Positions 32,406-42,406 are shown, counted from the first letter of the stretch. The stretch is 64,000 nucleotides of DNA from JANQHO01 sp965218075 (GCA_965218075.1 CBDCJZ010000003.1:2108001-2172000); one strand, 5' to 3'. The notes: generated by a model not told the origin, from the sequence alone. A program made the numbers and translations.

Positions 32406-32445
32406 AATTAAACACTCTAAAGTCCAAATTACAGCTTATGATATT

Positions 32446-33288
32446 TTACCTTTTGATAGTCAGATTTTTATGTGGTGCGTCTTTTCTGTCTGTTGTCAAG
32501 ATATAGCTACCTCCTGGCAGTTGTGATACATTCAATATCCAGCTAGTAGGCGACTCTTTAGCTTCACTGTCAAATAAGGCTACTTTCTGTCCTGTAATAC
32601 TATAAATATTTATGTATTCCGTTTGAGGGTCGACCTCACTCAACTTAAGTTGCTGACTTGCAGGATTAGGATACAGATTAAACTCGTAAAGCTCATTTTC
32701 TTCCAAACCTATTGGAGCTTTAGTAAGACGTAAGCTATTTGCTTTTATTATATCTCCACTGGGGGTGCCACTGCCATCGCTAAAGTTTATAGCCGCATAA
32801 ACATATGAGTTATCAGGGGCTGTTCCACTATTCCAGGTAAAAGACCAAGAATGAGAATGAGTGGGACCTGTTTGAGTTCCTAAAGAAGTATGAGTTATAT
32901 AAGATGAGCCCACTACTTGAATATCAGTATTACCTCTAGTGGACACTCTGCCAACATGGCCCATGTTAGGGTCTTCTACACTTGCTTGAAAGCCATGTCT
33001 AAGAATAGGAAGAGGCCACAAACTATTATCAGTATCAGCTGTTATGGTAATAATGTAATCTGTGTTCTCACGAAAACCTCCAGAAGGAATGTCAGTTGTA
33101 ATAACAACGTTGAGGCCGCTACCGGTAAGAGGAGCATGGCATCCCATGGATGCATCGCCACAGGTTCGTCCTTGACTGCTAGGTGAACCTGTGTTTCCCG
33201 GTATGGCCCCGCTAGAGTTAGTGAGCACATGATATGATGTAAACATCATGGTTAATGAAGCAAATGTTATTAGATGTTGTTTTTTCAT
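32446..33288 (-). CDS. Secreted protein with choice-of-anchor V-like domain and T9SS sorting signal
   Basis: The protein has 280 residues and a signal peptide (HLITFASLTMMFTSYHVLTN). The N-terminal motif SSGAIPGNTGSPSSQGRTC followed by GCHAPLTGSG is the Cys-rich signature of the choice-of-anchor V (Reeler-like) proteins. A beta-sandwich with THSHSWSFTWNSGTAPDNSY follows. The C-terminus is a type IX sorting domain (FNLYPNPASQQLKL, YINIYSITGQKVALF, GSYILTT). It is predicted to be exported by T9SS and attached to the cell surface. An insertion element begins about 85 bases upstream of its start codon, so its promoter may be affected. Confidence 0.87.
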   Translation of the reverse strand: MKKQHLITFASLTMMFTSYHVLTNSSGAIPGNTGSPSSQGRTCGDASMGCHAPLTGSGLNVVITTDIPSGGFRENTDYIITITADTDNSLWPLPILRHGFQASVEDPNMGHVGRVSTRGNTDIQVVGSSYITHTSLGTQTGPTHSHSWSFTWNSGTAPDNSYVYAAINFSDGSGTPSGDIIKANSLRLTKAPIGLEENELYEFNLYPNPASQQLKLSEVDPQTEYINIYSITGQKVALFDSEAKESPTSWILNVSQLPGGSYILTTDRKDAPHKNLTIKR

Positions 33289-33372
33289 AGCCTATCAGAA
33301 TTTATAATAAATCAATTTATCCAAAAATATAAAAACATTTTTAACGATTGTAATTATTGCGTTAGTAAAAAA

Positions 33373-34230
33373 CGCAATTCTCAATTAAAGACTTGACTTT
33401 GTTTATTAATAGCGAACGTTTGTACAAGTTTAATAAGCATTCAATTATGAATACACTTGAATTATTCAATGAATTTCCAACGGAGGAAAGTTGTATAAAA
33501 TATTTAGAGGGCATGCAGGTGGGAAGATAAGCCAGTCAGTCCCTATTGTGGGAATAGGCGTAAAGATTGGAAGAAAAAGAGGAGACGGAAAGTATATATT
33601 GACAAAACTATAAATGTTGTAAGTGTTTTAGGGTCTCAATAGGCGGTATTTTTCACGGTACAAGAATCCCATTATGATTATCAGCCTCATATTTTGATGC
33701 CTTTAAATGTTCAATATGTGAGTCCACGTGAGAATGCAGGGTATAAACGGGGTTATCATACGGTTGTTGATAAGGGAGAAGAAAGTGGATTATATGGAAC
33801 TTGGATAGAAACCTTGAAAGTAAAGATGCTTATGACAAACTCAATCCTTTCCAAAAACGCAATTTTCTTATTATGTAAAGTAAGAGGCTTGCCTAATGAA
33901 AAGCACAGCAGGGATGGAGGGGTGGATGGTGACAATGACAATCCATTTGGGGAAAGACAAAAAAAGACAATGATATCTGGAGCAAGATGGTATTTTCAGT
34001 TAAAACGGGCAAACAAGTAAATCCAGCTATGGTCAGAGAACTTTAGGGAACTATGGAAAAAGGACATTCCTGCCAATCATTACCCTAAACTACAAATACT
34101 AACTGCATAAGATAATGATAGATGGGTAAACCATTCTATGATGGAAGTTAGAGCATATAGAAAAGAGCAAATGCTATTTTAGCAGGTACACTATTAATAA
34201 ACAAAGTCAAGTCTTTAATTGAGAATTGCG
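33373..34230 (+). mobile_element. 858-bp IS1595-derived element with perfect 40-bp inverted ends
   Basis: Bases 33373-33412 and 34191-34230 are exact reverse complements over 40 positions, starting CGCAATTCTCAATTAAAGAC. The inside is a mosaic. First comes the 5' end of an IS1595 transposase: MNTLELFNEFPTEESCIKYL from 33447, broken after EGMQVGR, then GGIFHGTRIPL. Then follow the middle and 3' end of the passenger methyltransferase (AGYKRGYHTVVDKGEESG, GDGGVDGDNDNPF, KMVFSVKTGKQVNPAMVREL across shifts). No intact gene remains, so it is non-autonomous. No clear 8-base target duplication is seen (GTAAAAAA on the left, AAAAATTT on the right), so it may have been changed after insertion. Confidence 0.85.
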
Positions 34231-34313
34231 AAAAATTTGTTTCTCTCTAATGGATTTGTACGCAGTAAAATCATTTTTAATATTGGTAACCCAATAGGGT
34301 TATTAATATTTCA

Positions 34314-35441
34314 TCACCGCCTCATAATAATGTCTACTTCCCCGAATTCTTTAGAAGAATTACCATGTATCTCTGTTTGAGTTTTCTTCTTAAATGGCTG
34401 GTCGCTGATTTCTGTCTTGTGTTTTGGAAAATGCTTTTGCAAGATTTCACGTGTAGAATTAAGGGTAAATTCCCTTCTATCAATTACGAATATAGACCGT
34501 ACTTTTCTTATCCATCAGAGCAACACAACTTTCAAAAACGGTATCAAGGAGATTGTAATAATCCTCTTTGCAAACAAAACGTCCTTTGTGTTTTTCTTGA
34601 TTGGATTTAGGAATCTCTGGCCCACCAAGCAGCCATAAACGTAACCATTGGTCGACATAGTAGTCAGTCACTGAACAATAAGGAGGAGAGGTGAACAAGA
34701 GTGAGAAGCGAATCCCTGTTTCTTTGGCTTTCTGCACAATTTTATCTAATTCAATTGTACTGTCTCCAAAAACTACTTGACTATTAAACACTGATGGAAT
34801 TCCCTTTTCGTATCTCCAGTATAGTTTCTTCATTACGAAGTCAATTGGATTTATTTCTGGTGGCTTGGTCAATTTTCTTTGCTTCCACCAATTCACAGAA
34901 TAGTTCATACCCATTGCTTTGGTCCTCTTCATTTGATTGGACATGCCTTCTCCTAGTTTACCATGCAGATAAACTAAAAAGAATAGACATCAGAGTAGCA
35001 TCAACGTTGTTATTTTCCCAATCTAAATATTTTCTAGCCGTTAAGAGAAACTTCAGAACTTCATTACAATAACACATTGTGTAGAATAAAGGCATCTTCT
35101 CAATGGCTCGTTTGTAGTCATTCCGTTTCGCATAGATTCCCAAAAGCCTGAGCCTGTCTATTACTTCCTTTTTGTCTGCAGGTTGCAATTTGACCTTCCC
35201 ATACAACCAACCAACAGGATTAATTTCAATTCCCAGACTCTGCCTTCCTAAAGCACTCCCAGCGTAAATACTCGAACATCTGCCTGCAAATGGATCAATA
35301 ATGAGGTCTCCTTTATTTGAATATTTCTTAACAACTTCAAAAGCAAAGTCAACTGGAAACATAGCATAATAGGGGCCAAATCTTGCCCATCTTGATTCGG
35401 GGGGTTTTGTACCCTTTTACTATGTTAGTCACGTCTATCAT
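34314..35441 (-). pseudogene. Defence-island DNA methyltransferase (class with DPFAG and SPPY motifs), frameshifted
   Basis: From ATG 35441 the protein reads MIDVTNIVKGYKTP. It shifts in a six-C run near 35398 and continues with WARFGPYYAMFPVDFAFEVV, then LIIDPFAGRCSSIYAGSALG (SAM site). It shifts in a T run near 34975 and continues with VYLHGKLGEGMSNQMKRTKA and the catalytic LLFTSPPYCSVTDYY. It shifts near 34478 and ends KTEISDQPFKKKTQTEIHGN and EVDIIMRR at 34314. Removing the extra bases restores a circularly permuted-type N4/N6 amino-methyltransferase of about 370 residues. The ATG overlaps the NurA stop (ATGA), so it was translationally coupled as the last gene of the operon. Confidence 0.85.
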
Positions 35442-36817
35442 TCCTGTACTGATTTAGCCCTAATTTCACGGGAGATATCGTCAAAGATTCTTTTTCCAAG
35501 ATTCAAAGGGATTGCAGCTTCAGCATGTGCAGAAACCAATGGAGACACAGAATTAGGATAACGGCTTGACACTAATTCGTCCAAAGTATTCATTAAATCA
35601 GCCAATCTTGGAAATTCGATTCCAAATCCGGTTTTTCATTAAGAAAATTAAGTACGGGAACAATTCTGTATCCCGTCTTAGTCTTGTAGAACAATTTCCT
35701 TCCAAAGTAGGTATCTTGTCCGTACAACTTATTGCTCTCTGAAAAGATTATATTCTTTTTGATGTAACTATCTGATAGTAAAAAGGCAGATTGACTTGGG
35801 AAGAGGTCTGTTGTACTATCTATCAAAGTGTCAACTTCTTCAAAATGATTGTAAAATGTTCCAGACTTTTCGATTCCGAATATCAGTAAGTCTTTTCCAG
35901 TTTGCTTTTTTTGTAGCTCGTTAATTCTTTCAAGTTCTGTAATTATGGATTTATTCATCCAAGACCAAGTGCTAAAACAAGCTAAGGGGCCATCCAGTAC
36001 GAAAGCAACTCGATCAAGCAAGTTCAACCATTCCTTTTTCTCGAATGAGCGCAGAATGAACGATCCAAAGTTTTTCCAGCATTACCATAATTTGCATCAT
36101 ACATTTCCCCATTAGTGCTAGCCGGATTCATTAATTCATGCAAACGCAAAGCATCCAGTGGAGTAAAGGGGTTCTCTGCTATGGGGACATTCATACTCTC
36201 CGAATCCGTAGGTCATATCTTTATCAACTCCGTCAATGGGGCTTCTTGGTAATCGTCTACCTACAAATTCATTATCTTTTTCTTTCTTAATTCTAAAAAG
36301 GTGTTCGTAGGTTTCGAGCAAGGTTTCTCCTTCTTCAAATGCCCTCGTACCTTTTAGTTCATCAAACAATGCTTTTCGCATTGATGCTTTAGCAGATTTT
36401 TCACTCTCAATAATAACATTACAGTTGGGAATTACTGTGTCAGTGGTTGATGCCTTTTCTGTTTCTCTAAACTTTTTAGGGTCAATAAATTCTTGTTTTG
36501 CAAACTTTCTAACGGCCTTTTCAATAATCAATACTGCAGAAATGGTGATGTAACCGAACTCTGCACCGGGGAAACCATTTTCGGCTTTTGCAGATTGGTA
36601 GCTTCCATCAATTGCAACTACATAATCGGGTATGAAGTCACTAGACAAGTCTGACTTGTTAATTATCCCCCTCTTCAAATTCTTTTTGGTCATCTTGGCC
36701 GTCCTTTTTCCTTATGCGCAATTTATCCTGCAGCAATTGAACTTTTAGGCTGTCCAGTATTCTACGGAGTGGTTCGTAACTTGCAAATTCGTTTTCAAAG
36801 GCCACTTTATGGTTGAT
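35438..36817 (-). pseudogene. NurA-type nuclease, frameshifted
   Basis: The pieces in order are KVAFENEFASYEPLRRILDS; a shift in a five-G run near 36668; YVVAIDGSYQSAKAENGFPG, the NurA N-terminal active-site motif with Asp; NPFTPLDALRLHELMNPAST after a shift near 36185; LNLLDRVAFVLDGPLACFST, the second NurA motif with Asp, after a shift near 36040; GYRIVPVLNFLNE; and, after a shift near 35605, LADLMNTLDELVSSRYPNSV to the end KSVQE at 35438. NurA is a DNA end-resecting nuclease that works with the HerA translocase, whose gene lies upstream in the same operon. With at least four breaks it is inactive. The original start codon is uncertain. Confidence 0.82.
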
Positions 36818-37405
36818 TTACTCAAATTTTACCTTCATATATTTTCTTGACGTGCCAATTTCTTTTCCTTGAAGGTTTGATAAGTCAACAACAGCCCCAT
36901 ACTCTATAAATATGTTATAGAACTTCTCATAGTTCTGTCCCCAGTAAATCATTGCGCATGACATTGGTGCTCCTTTGCTTACGTCCAACCCTTTCTCAAG
37001 GAATTTTAGCCTTGTGTCATAGAGAAAACAAATGGCTCTTGCTTGTCCGAAAATGCTCTGTTTCCAATGTCCCGTGTTTGCTGCTACTGGAACTAAAGCC
37101 AATATTTCCGAGCCGTATTTTTGATGTGTCAATGCACATTTTGCCAACCAGTTTTTAATGGTTGTTCCTCTTTCTCTGTCAGCGCCATAAGGAGGATTCA
37201 TATAGATTGTCGGATAGTTCCAATCCTCTCTAAGTCCGTCATTATGCGGAAGCATGAATTCTGTCTCGGCATAAACTATTGAATGTTGATTTGAACATGG
37301 GTCTAATGCAATAGAGTTTCCAAAAAATCGCTTGATTGCTTTTACATATTTGAGAGGTGTACCCCAACCTTGACTTTGAGAATTTACTGTTCTACCTGCA
37401 CTCAT
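36818..37405 (-). CDS. Dam-like DNA N6-adenine methyltransferase
   Basis: The protein is an intact 195-residue frame. It starts SAGRTVNSQSQGWGTPLKYV, a typical beginning of phage-type DNA N6-adenine methylases (PF05869). It continues with SIALDPCSNQHSIVYAETEF (SAM-side Asp-Pro-Cys), YMNPPYGADRERG (catalytic NPPY), NWLAKCALTHQKYGSEILAL and a conserved AICFLYDTRLKFLEKG. The start is taken at 37405, where ATGA overlaps the stop of the restriction nuclease gene; an ATG at 37420 would add five residues. It is the only enzyme gene of the island that is still open. That fits its likely role of protecting the chromosome from the linked nuclease. The recognition site cannot be read from sequence. Confidence 0.85.
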   Translation of the reverse strand: MSAGRTVNSQSQGWGTPLKYVKAIKRFFGNSIALDPCSNQHSIVYAETEFMLPHNDGLREDWNYPTIYMNPPYGADRERGTTIKNWLAKCALTHQKYGSEILALVPVAANTGHWKQSIFGQARAICFLYDTRLKFLEKGLDVSKGAPMSCAMIYWGQNYEKFYNIFIEYGAVVDLSNLQGKEIGTSRKYMKVKFE

Positions 37406-38545
37406 AGTATTTCTTTCCAATTTTTTGACCGTAACTTAATTAGCTTGTTCTTTAGTTCAGTAATGTTTTTTCCTTCTGGTGCCATGATGTTGAACCAATC
37501 TTCAATTTCATTCAGTTTGTCCGAGAAGTATTTGAGCAAAACAGCGTCAGCCTCAAAATCCATTTTAACCTTTGTGAAGACGTTGCGTTTCTTACTCAGC
37601 AGTATAGCTGCTTTTGAAGGCTTCTTGGACTTTAACATACTTCTGTATCGGGTTGAGTATTAACTCGTCAATGAATTGTGCCAATCCACTGTCGGTTAAG
37701 AAGATTAGCCAGTCGTAGGATTGAGCTAAGACTTTTGATTCTTTGTTGTGGTTTTCCGCAGTGAACCAGTTACCATGATTGCTTACAACACCTACTGTCA
37801 GGATAAATTTTTTCAGGAGTTCGGTGCTGTCAGAGTAGATGATTTCCTCCATCAACTCGACGTAGGGCTTAATATATGGCTTGTCGCCTGAACGATAAAT
37901 TATTCCATACTTGTCGCCTGTGTCTGTCCTGATTTTTTGGAGTGAAGATATTGTTCTTGCAACGTAAGCGCCTTGTTTGGCTTTCTCGATGGGGGTCGTG
38001 GTCCTTTTCTAGTCCATTCTTCAATACCAACCCGTTTGCATTCAAAAATTGCATACGGCTTTCGCATTTGCTCAAAAACCAATAGTTTATGCTTTTCTTT
38101 TCCAGTGGACTTGAAGCTAGTCACTAGGAATGAGTCCTGGGATTCTCCAATTAGTACAGGCGTTACGAAGAATGTTATGCTTGTCAAGAAAGGTTGTTAT
38201 TCTTTTTCTCAAACTTGGAAATATCGGCTTTCTCTTCTAATTGTCTTTAGAATTTTGCTCGCTGTGATAGAATTGCCGTCATTATCAACGGTTACTTCGT
38301 GTTCCTTGATTATTAGGATGTAGGGAATATTCAACGTTATGTGTTATGTCATCATTTCCATACTCTACAAGTCCTCTCTCGATTGAGGTTGAATTATTGA
38401 AGTTCCAAGTCTTGAGAAGGTAGTAAGTAATGATTTCAACCATTGTCCCAAGTGCCCTACCTGCCGCTTTCTTTTTGTCCTGTGTATAATGGAATACTTT
38501 CTCTCCGAGAGCGTTCTGTAATTTATCTACTGATTCGTACGCCAT
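37402..38545 (-). pseudogene. Restriction-endonuclease-like gene (PD-(D/E)xK candidate), frameshifted
   Basis: From ATG 38545 the sequence reads KLQNALGEKVFHYTQDKKKA, then LGTMVEIITYYLLKTWNF, and in another frame VTVDNDGNSITASKILKTIR. Next come FFVTPVLIGESQDSFLVTSF, PYAIFECKRVGIEEW (Glu-x-Lys core), IEKAKQGAYVARTISSLQKI, YGIIYRSGDKPYIKPYVELM, VGVVSNHGNWFTAENHNKES, YDWLIFLTDSGLAQFI, and the end KLRSKNWKEIL at 37402. Removing single bases (C5 run near 37995, T near 37613 and others) would join these into one protein of about 380 residues. The FECKRVG core and a methylase coupled by ATGA suggest a nuclease of a restriction system; the exact family is not certain. It starts 10 bases after the restored HerA stop. 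Confidence 0.75.
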
Positions 38546-38554
38546 TATTTCTAA

Positions 38555-40681
38555 TTATTTTACTTGGAATTTGTCTACTTGCACAGGTATTACAATATGG
38601 ATTACTCAATGTCTTGACCCGCAAAAAGCCTTTATCTTGGGCACGCCTAATTGATGGTTCGAAATCTGCGAAATCATAGTATTTACAGAGTTCTTTAGTT
38701 TCATCAGTATTGTTTAAGTGCGCAATGAACTAGTTTGCAGTGTTCCGCAAAATATTTCTTTGAATGCTGCTTACTTCTTGGGTTGCATATACCATCCCTA
38801 TTCTATATTTAGCACCCTCTTTTGCAGTTCGTACCCAGATGTCAGATAAATCTAAATCACTACTGGCTGGTAAAATATTATGAGCTTCCTCGATATAAAC
38901 TAGTATCTCTTGAATGCTCGTTGCACCTTGAATAAATTGTCTTTGATTCTCTCTAAAAATCTTGGTCATTATTCGATTGGCAGATGACTTATTGAGTTCT
39001 GGCTCACCACTTGATTGGTCGATGATTACCAGTTTACCAGAAACCAAGTGTTTGTAAATGTCTTCCGCATAATCCTCCCCTGTGTCTGCACTGTGTTGTT
39101 CAGCAGCTTTTCCAATTTTTCTTGTTCCATTGGCATATTGGAAAATGCCAATTATTTTTTTCAAATCCTCATCTGCCCGTCTATCACCAGAGCCATTTGG
39201 CCTATTTACATAAACTGTTTCAAATGCTCGATAGCCACTTTGACGATCTCTTATGAACTTATCTAATGTTTCAAGGGCATTTGCAAGTTGACCCCCAAGT
39301 TGGGTTTTGATCTGAGAAAACTCGTGCTGCAGATTGATACTCGGGAGCATTATCACTTTGACTGTTTTGCATTGCAGTTATCAAGTTCTGATTAAAAAGC
39401 CCTCTTGTACTTGCTTGTAAATTGGTTGGTGTATCAAAACTTGCTCTAGCTAAAACAGCACGGTAGGCTAATACTCTGCGATTATATCTTGTTAATGCAC
39501 TGCGGTCTCCTGAATCAGGAGCTTCAAATGCCACCTGCAGAAAATTCTTCATATAAATAGTGGTGTCATCTGCTAAAATGCTATCAATTATTTCTTTTAC
39601 CGATGTGTAGATTATCATCCGTGTAAAAGTTTAAAAGCATAAGAACACGGTCGGGGTCATTTGGATGTCGGGTTATCCCATGAGTTACAACTTCGCCTGA
39701 CTTGTTTACTCCTTCCCTTATTTCCCAAATGTTTTTCAGAGCATTTGGGTTGTCATTACCATCCTTAATCTTGTGCATTTTCATTCGCATATTCTCCATT
39801 CTGGTCAAAAACAATCTGCCCAATTCTCAATGATTTATCTTCTGATTTGGTCGGATAAAGTAACTCATAGACTGACTTGGCAATGATTTTAGTAGTATTG
39901 GGATTTACCCGTTTTAGTCATACCGAACAGCGCTGACTTTTGGGACAAAAGGTCAGTAGGATAAATATTTACTGGAATATCATCAATATCTTGAAATTTC
40001 CTATTAGTGGAAGCATACCTAATGTAACCGAGTTTTACGCTTTCAGAGGTCCCATATCTTTCAATATGTTCTTGAAGATTACTCCAATCTGCATAGTTAA
40101 CAATCCGTTTTAAGGCATCTCCGTTGGGTCTATAAACTTTTAGCCCCCTGTTAGGATAAAAGTTTGAAAGGTCACTACCAAATTTCAAATGAAGTTGTCC
40201 GTTTCCATTTTTTTCATTAGGAGCATCTAAAAAGAAAGTGCCAATGATTCTGCACTGTACACCAGCATAGCCTAAATAAACCCTTGTCTTGGTGTCCATT
40301 ATCCCGTCACCATCCCAGTGAGTGCCAGTGTCTCCACTTACCCGTTGAGCTGTTTCTACTCTTATCCTTTCTGCTTCTGAACTATTTGGTAATTGTGCTG
40401 CATCCATATACACGCAGGAGGATAAATGATGAGTCCTCCGCCTTGAAATCAATATCATCTCTATCGGGGTCAACACGTGTTGCGACAAGAAAGCTCAAAC
40501 TGGGTATTCCTCCTACTTTTTGCCTTTCATTGTCGTGTATTTGAACTTTAGCATTCTCATAGTTGATTGAAAACAATTCTCCAACGTACTCGCCTTTCTG
40601 GATGAGTTTCTGAAACCATTTTTGGGTATCCCTTTTTTGGATGCTTTCCAGGTCTTGTGTTATACCTTTTTCTATTGTCAT
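38555..40681 (-). pseudogene. HerA-type DNA-translocating ATPase, many frameshifts and one nonsense mutation
   Basis: From ATG 40681 (TTG at 40687 possible) the pieces are IPSLSFLVATRVDPDRDDID, AAQLPNSSEAERIRVETAQR, PNRGLKVYRPNGDALKRIVN and the Walker A region ALFGMTKTGKS. Walker A is broken by one extra C at about 39903 and continues NTTKIIAKSVYELLYPT, then RIGQIVFDQNGEYANENAQD. Later come DDTTIYMKNFLQVAFEAPDS, QLANALETLDKFIRDRQSGY, Walker B ILVYIEEAHNILPASSDLDL and MVYATQEVSSIQRNIL. Single extra bases are seen at about 40420, 39903, 39790, 39605 and 39297 (a G5 run). At 38730 a TAG replaces the expected Trp (NTAN-stop-FIAHLNN), and FADFEPSIRRAQDKGFLRVK continues behind it. HerA hexamers pump DNA for the NurA nuclease. 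Inactive. Confidence 0.88.
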
Positions 40682-40689
40682 AATCAATT

Positions 40690-40896
40690 CTATTTGGTTG
40701 ATACAAAAAGCTCTCTTATATCAACATCTAGAAAATTTGCAACCTGATAAAATACTTCTACTAAAGGCTGAACATCATTAGTACACCATCTGGATACCGT
40801 AGATTCTGTTTTGTCTAAATGTTTTGCTAATTCCTTAGAAGACACATTTTTTTCAGCCAATACAGCCTTTATTCGATTGTAGTTTATTTTCTCCAT
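40690..40896 (-). CDS. Xre-type HTH regulator of the defence operon
   Basis: This intact 68-residue helix-turn-helix protein reads IKAVLAEKNVSSKELAKHLD, KTESTVSRWCTNDVQPLVEV and NFLDVDIRELFVSTK. Its size and position resemble the C (controller) proteins of restriction-modification systems. These delay nuclease expression after entry into a new host. It is the first gene of the operon, with HerA starting about 8 bases after its stop. A Bacteroidota minus-7 element and a TTGC/GCAA inverted repeat lie just upstream, consistent with self-regulation. Confidence 0.88.
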   Translation of the reverse strand: MEKINYNRIKAVLAEKNVSSKELAKHLDKTESTVSRWCTNDVQPLVEVFYQVANFLDVDIRELFVSTK

Positions 40897-40908
40897 TATA
40901 CAATATAG

Positions 40909-40929
40909 TTGCTATTTAATGCAAATATA
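40909..40929 (-). promoter_or_regulatory. Promoter element and possible operator of the defence operon
   Basis: On the minus strand TATATTTG (40929-40922) fits TAnnTTTG and is about 25 bases before the regulator ATG. Overlapping it is TTGC-8-GCAA (40924-40909), an inverted repeat at the expected transcription start, a plausible binding site for the Xre protein. No TTG at minus 33 is found at the usual 20-base distance. Confidence 0.45.
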
Positions 40930-41014
40930 AGCATACTAAAACTGCTGATTTTCAGTCGGAACGATAGTTTCATGGAAATTTATTTTGATAAAATCGAATG
41001 AAAATTTCGTAGCT

Positions 41015-41158
41015 ATGCACGATTTATTGAGCGTTATGAAACACCAAAACGAACTTTTGGAACGAGCCAATGAGAGGCTAAAAGACGAAATCTCTGATTT
41101 CAAACAAAAGATGTACCCCAAACTCTCGCGTGACAGAGCAAATAATCAGAAAAAATGA
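41015..41158 (+). CDS. Small charged ORF, possible relic
   Basis: The frame has 47 codons: HDLLSVMKHQNELLERANER then LKDEISDFKQKMYPKLSRD. It is strongly helical and looks like the C-terminal part of a mobile-element protein. A possible earlier piece (MEIYFDKIE) precedes it in another frame. Another frame at 41130-41339 (GMFFWILRAGWTKERWRLYA) looks like chance. The function is unknown. Confidence 0.35.
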   Translation: MHDLLSVMKHQNELLERANERLKDEISDFKQKMYPKLSRDRANNQKK

Positions 41159-41399
41159 GTGCCTAAAAGGCATGTTTTTCTGGATTTTGCGAGCGGGATG
41201 GACAAAAGAGCGTTGGCGGCTTTACGCTGCATCGGCTGCCCAAGCATTTGGGTTGCCAATGTGTAAAGCAGGGTCGGCAAAAAAAGGGGGGGGAGGAAAA
41301 TCTAAAAGGGGAACACAATTCACAAAAAATGAACATTAATTCATAACAGGGCCATTGACATTTTCGGACGATTCAATGCTCCGATTCGACTTTTTTGAA

Positions 41400-42232
41400 A
41401 TAAGAATAAGCTATAGAAGGTAACAAACCTGTAGGCGTGCTAGCATGGTGCCCTGACAGAATTTCCCGAAATTCAGTTGATGGTGGGCGAATGATTTATC
41501 TAATTGATATTAAAAAAGTAGCTTCTTTTTGGTTTGAGCCAACGCCACAAGACTTGTTTATGTTACAGGTTTCTTTTGGGCAATCAAAATATTATTCGGA
41601 TAACCTTTCGCAAAAATGTAGAACGTGGGATTCGGCAAAAATTGAGAAGGGGGAGAATATTATGGGAATGTTCCTTTCGGATATACGTACAATCATAAAA
41701 TCCGAAATATCGAATCTGACCAATACAAGTCGAAAGTATTTGAAACGCTGTATTTGAATTGTTTGCCTTCGGCAAACACACTTTTAGGAACTATGAAAGA
41801 GCAATTGTCACTTTGGGAAATTGTGAATCGAAACAGTAAGGTTATTGGAAAATCATCTATTCAGAATATGCTTACCAATCGAACTTATACGAGAATTATC
41901 ACTTTAAAAGGAGAAACTTACGAAGGAAGTTTTGAACCTATAGCACTAAATTGTTTGAACAGATGCAGGATGTTTTAAAGCAAAATTCCCGCCCAAGAAA
42001 AGGTAAGCTCAAACACGATTTTCCATTTATGGATTTACTAAAGTGTGGTTGCTCAATCACTGCTCAATACGCAAGAGGAAATGGAGGAACTTACATTTAT
42101 TACCGATGCTCCAAAAAGAAACATAAATGCGGTCAGGGATATGTGAGGGAGGATAAAATGTTGGCTCAATTAAGAGAGGTTATTAGAACCATCATTTTGC
42201 CTAAATCTTGGTTAGATGCTATGAATAGATGA
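41400..42232 (+). pseudogene. Large serine recombinase, decayed
   Basis: The pieces are GVLAWCPDRISRNSVDGG (end of the catalytic resolvase domain), FWFEPTPQDLFMLQVSFGQS followed by KYYSDNLSQ, GMFLSDIRTI, GKSSIQNMLTNRTYTRIITL, KGETYEGSFEPI (recombinase domain), and the zinc-ribbon part LLKCGCSITAQYARGNGGTY then IYYRCSKKKHKCGQGYVRED. At least three frame changes are visible, and the N-terminal region with the catalytic serine is missing. Large serine recombinases integrate mobile islands. This one lies between the defence island and tRNA-Val and probably belonged to the island or to a neighbouring element. Confidence 0.8.
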
Positions 42233-42406
42233 GTTGATAAAGTTGAAAATAGAACTAAGCCGAAAAACTTGCTTCTTTAAATGATTTAATTCTGAAATAT
42301 GGAGCTGTGGGCGGACAGAGAGAAGGATTGTGCAGTAGGGAGATAGGAATGGATTGATATAAAAAAGAAAGAACCCCAATCAAAAAATGGGAAAAGCCCA
42401 ACCGCG

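Noticed and set aside
33365..34238. Target-site duplication around the 858-bp element
   Set aside because: The flanks GTAAAAAA and AAAAATTT share only an A run and are not convincing as an 8-base duplication.
34365..34638. Two overlapping plus-strand frames
   Set aside because: They are antisense to the second methyltransferase pseudogene, whose minus-strand reading shows real motifs.
34480..38545. Reading the island fragments as separate small genes
   Set aside because: Neighbouring fragments join into single known proteins when one base is removed, so they are pieces of pseudogenes.
41130..41339. 69-codon plus-strand frame with Trp-rich text
   Set aside because: No family resemblance, low-complexity GGGGGG end, and it overlaps a more plausible small frame.
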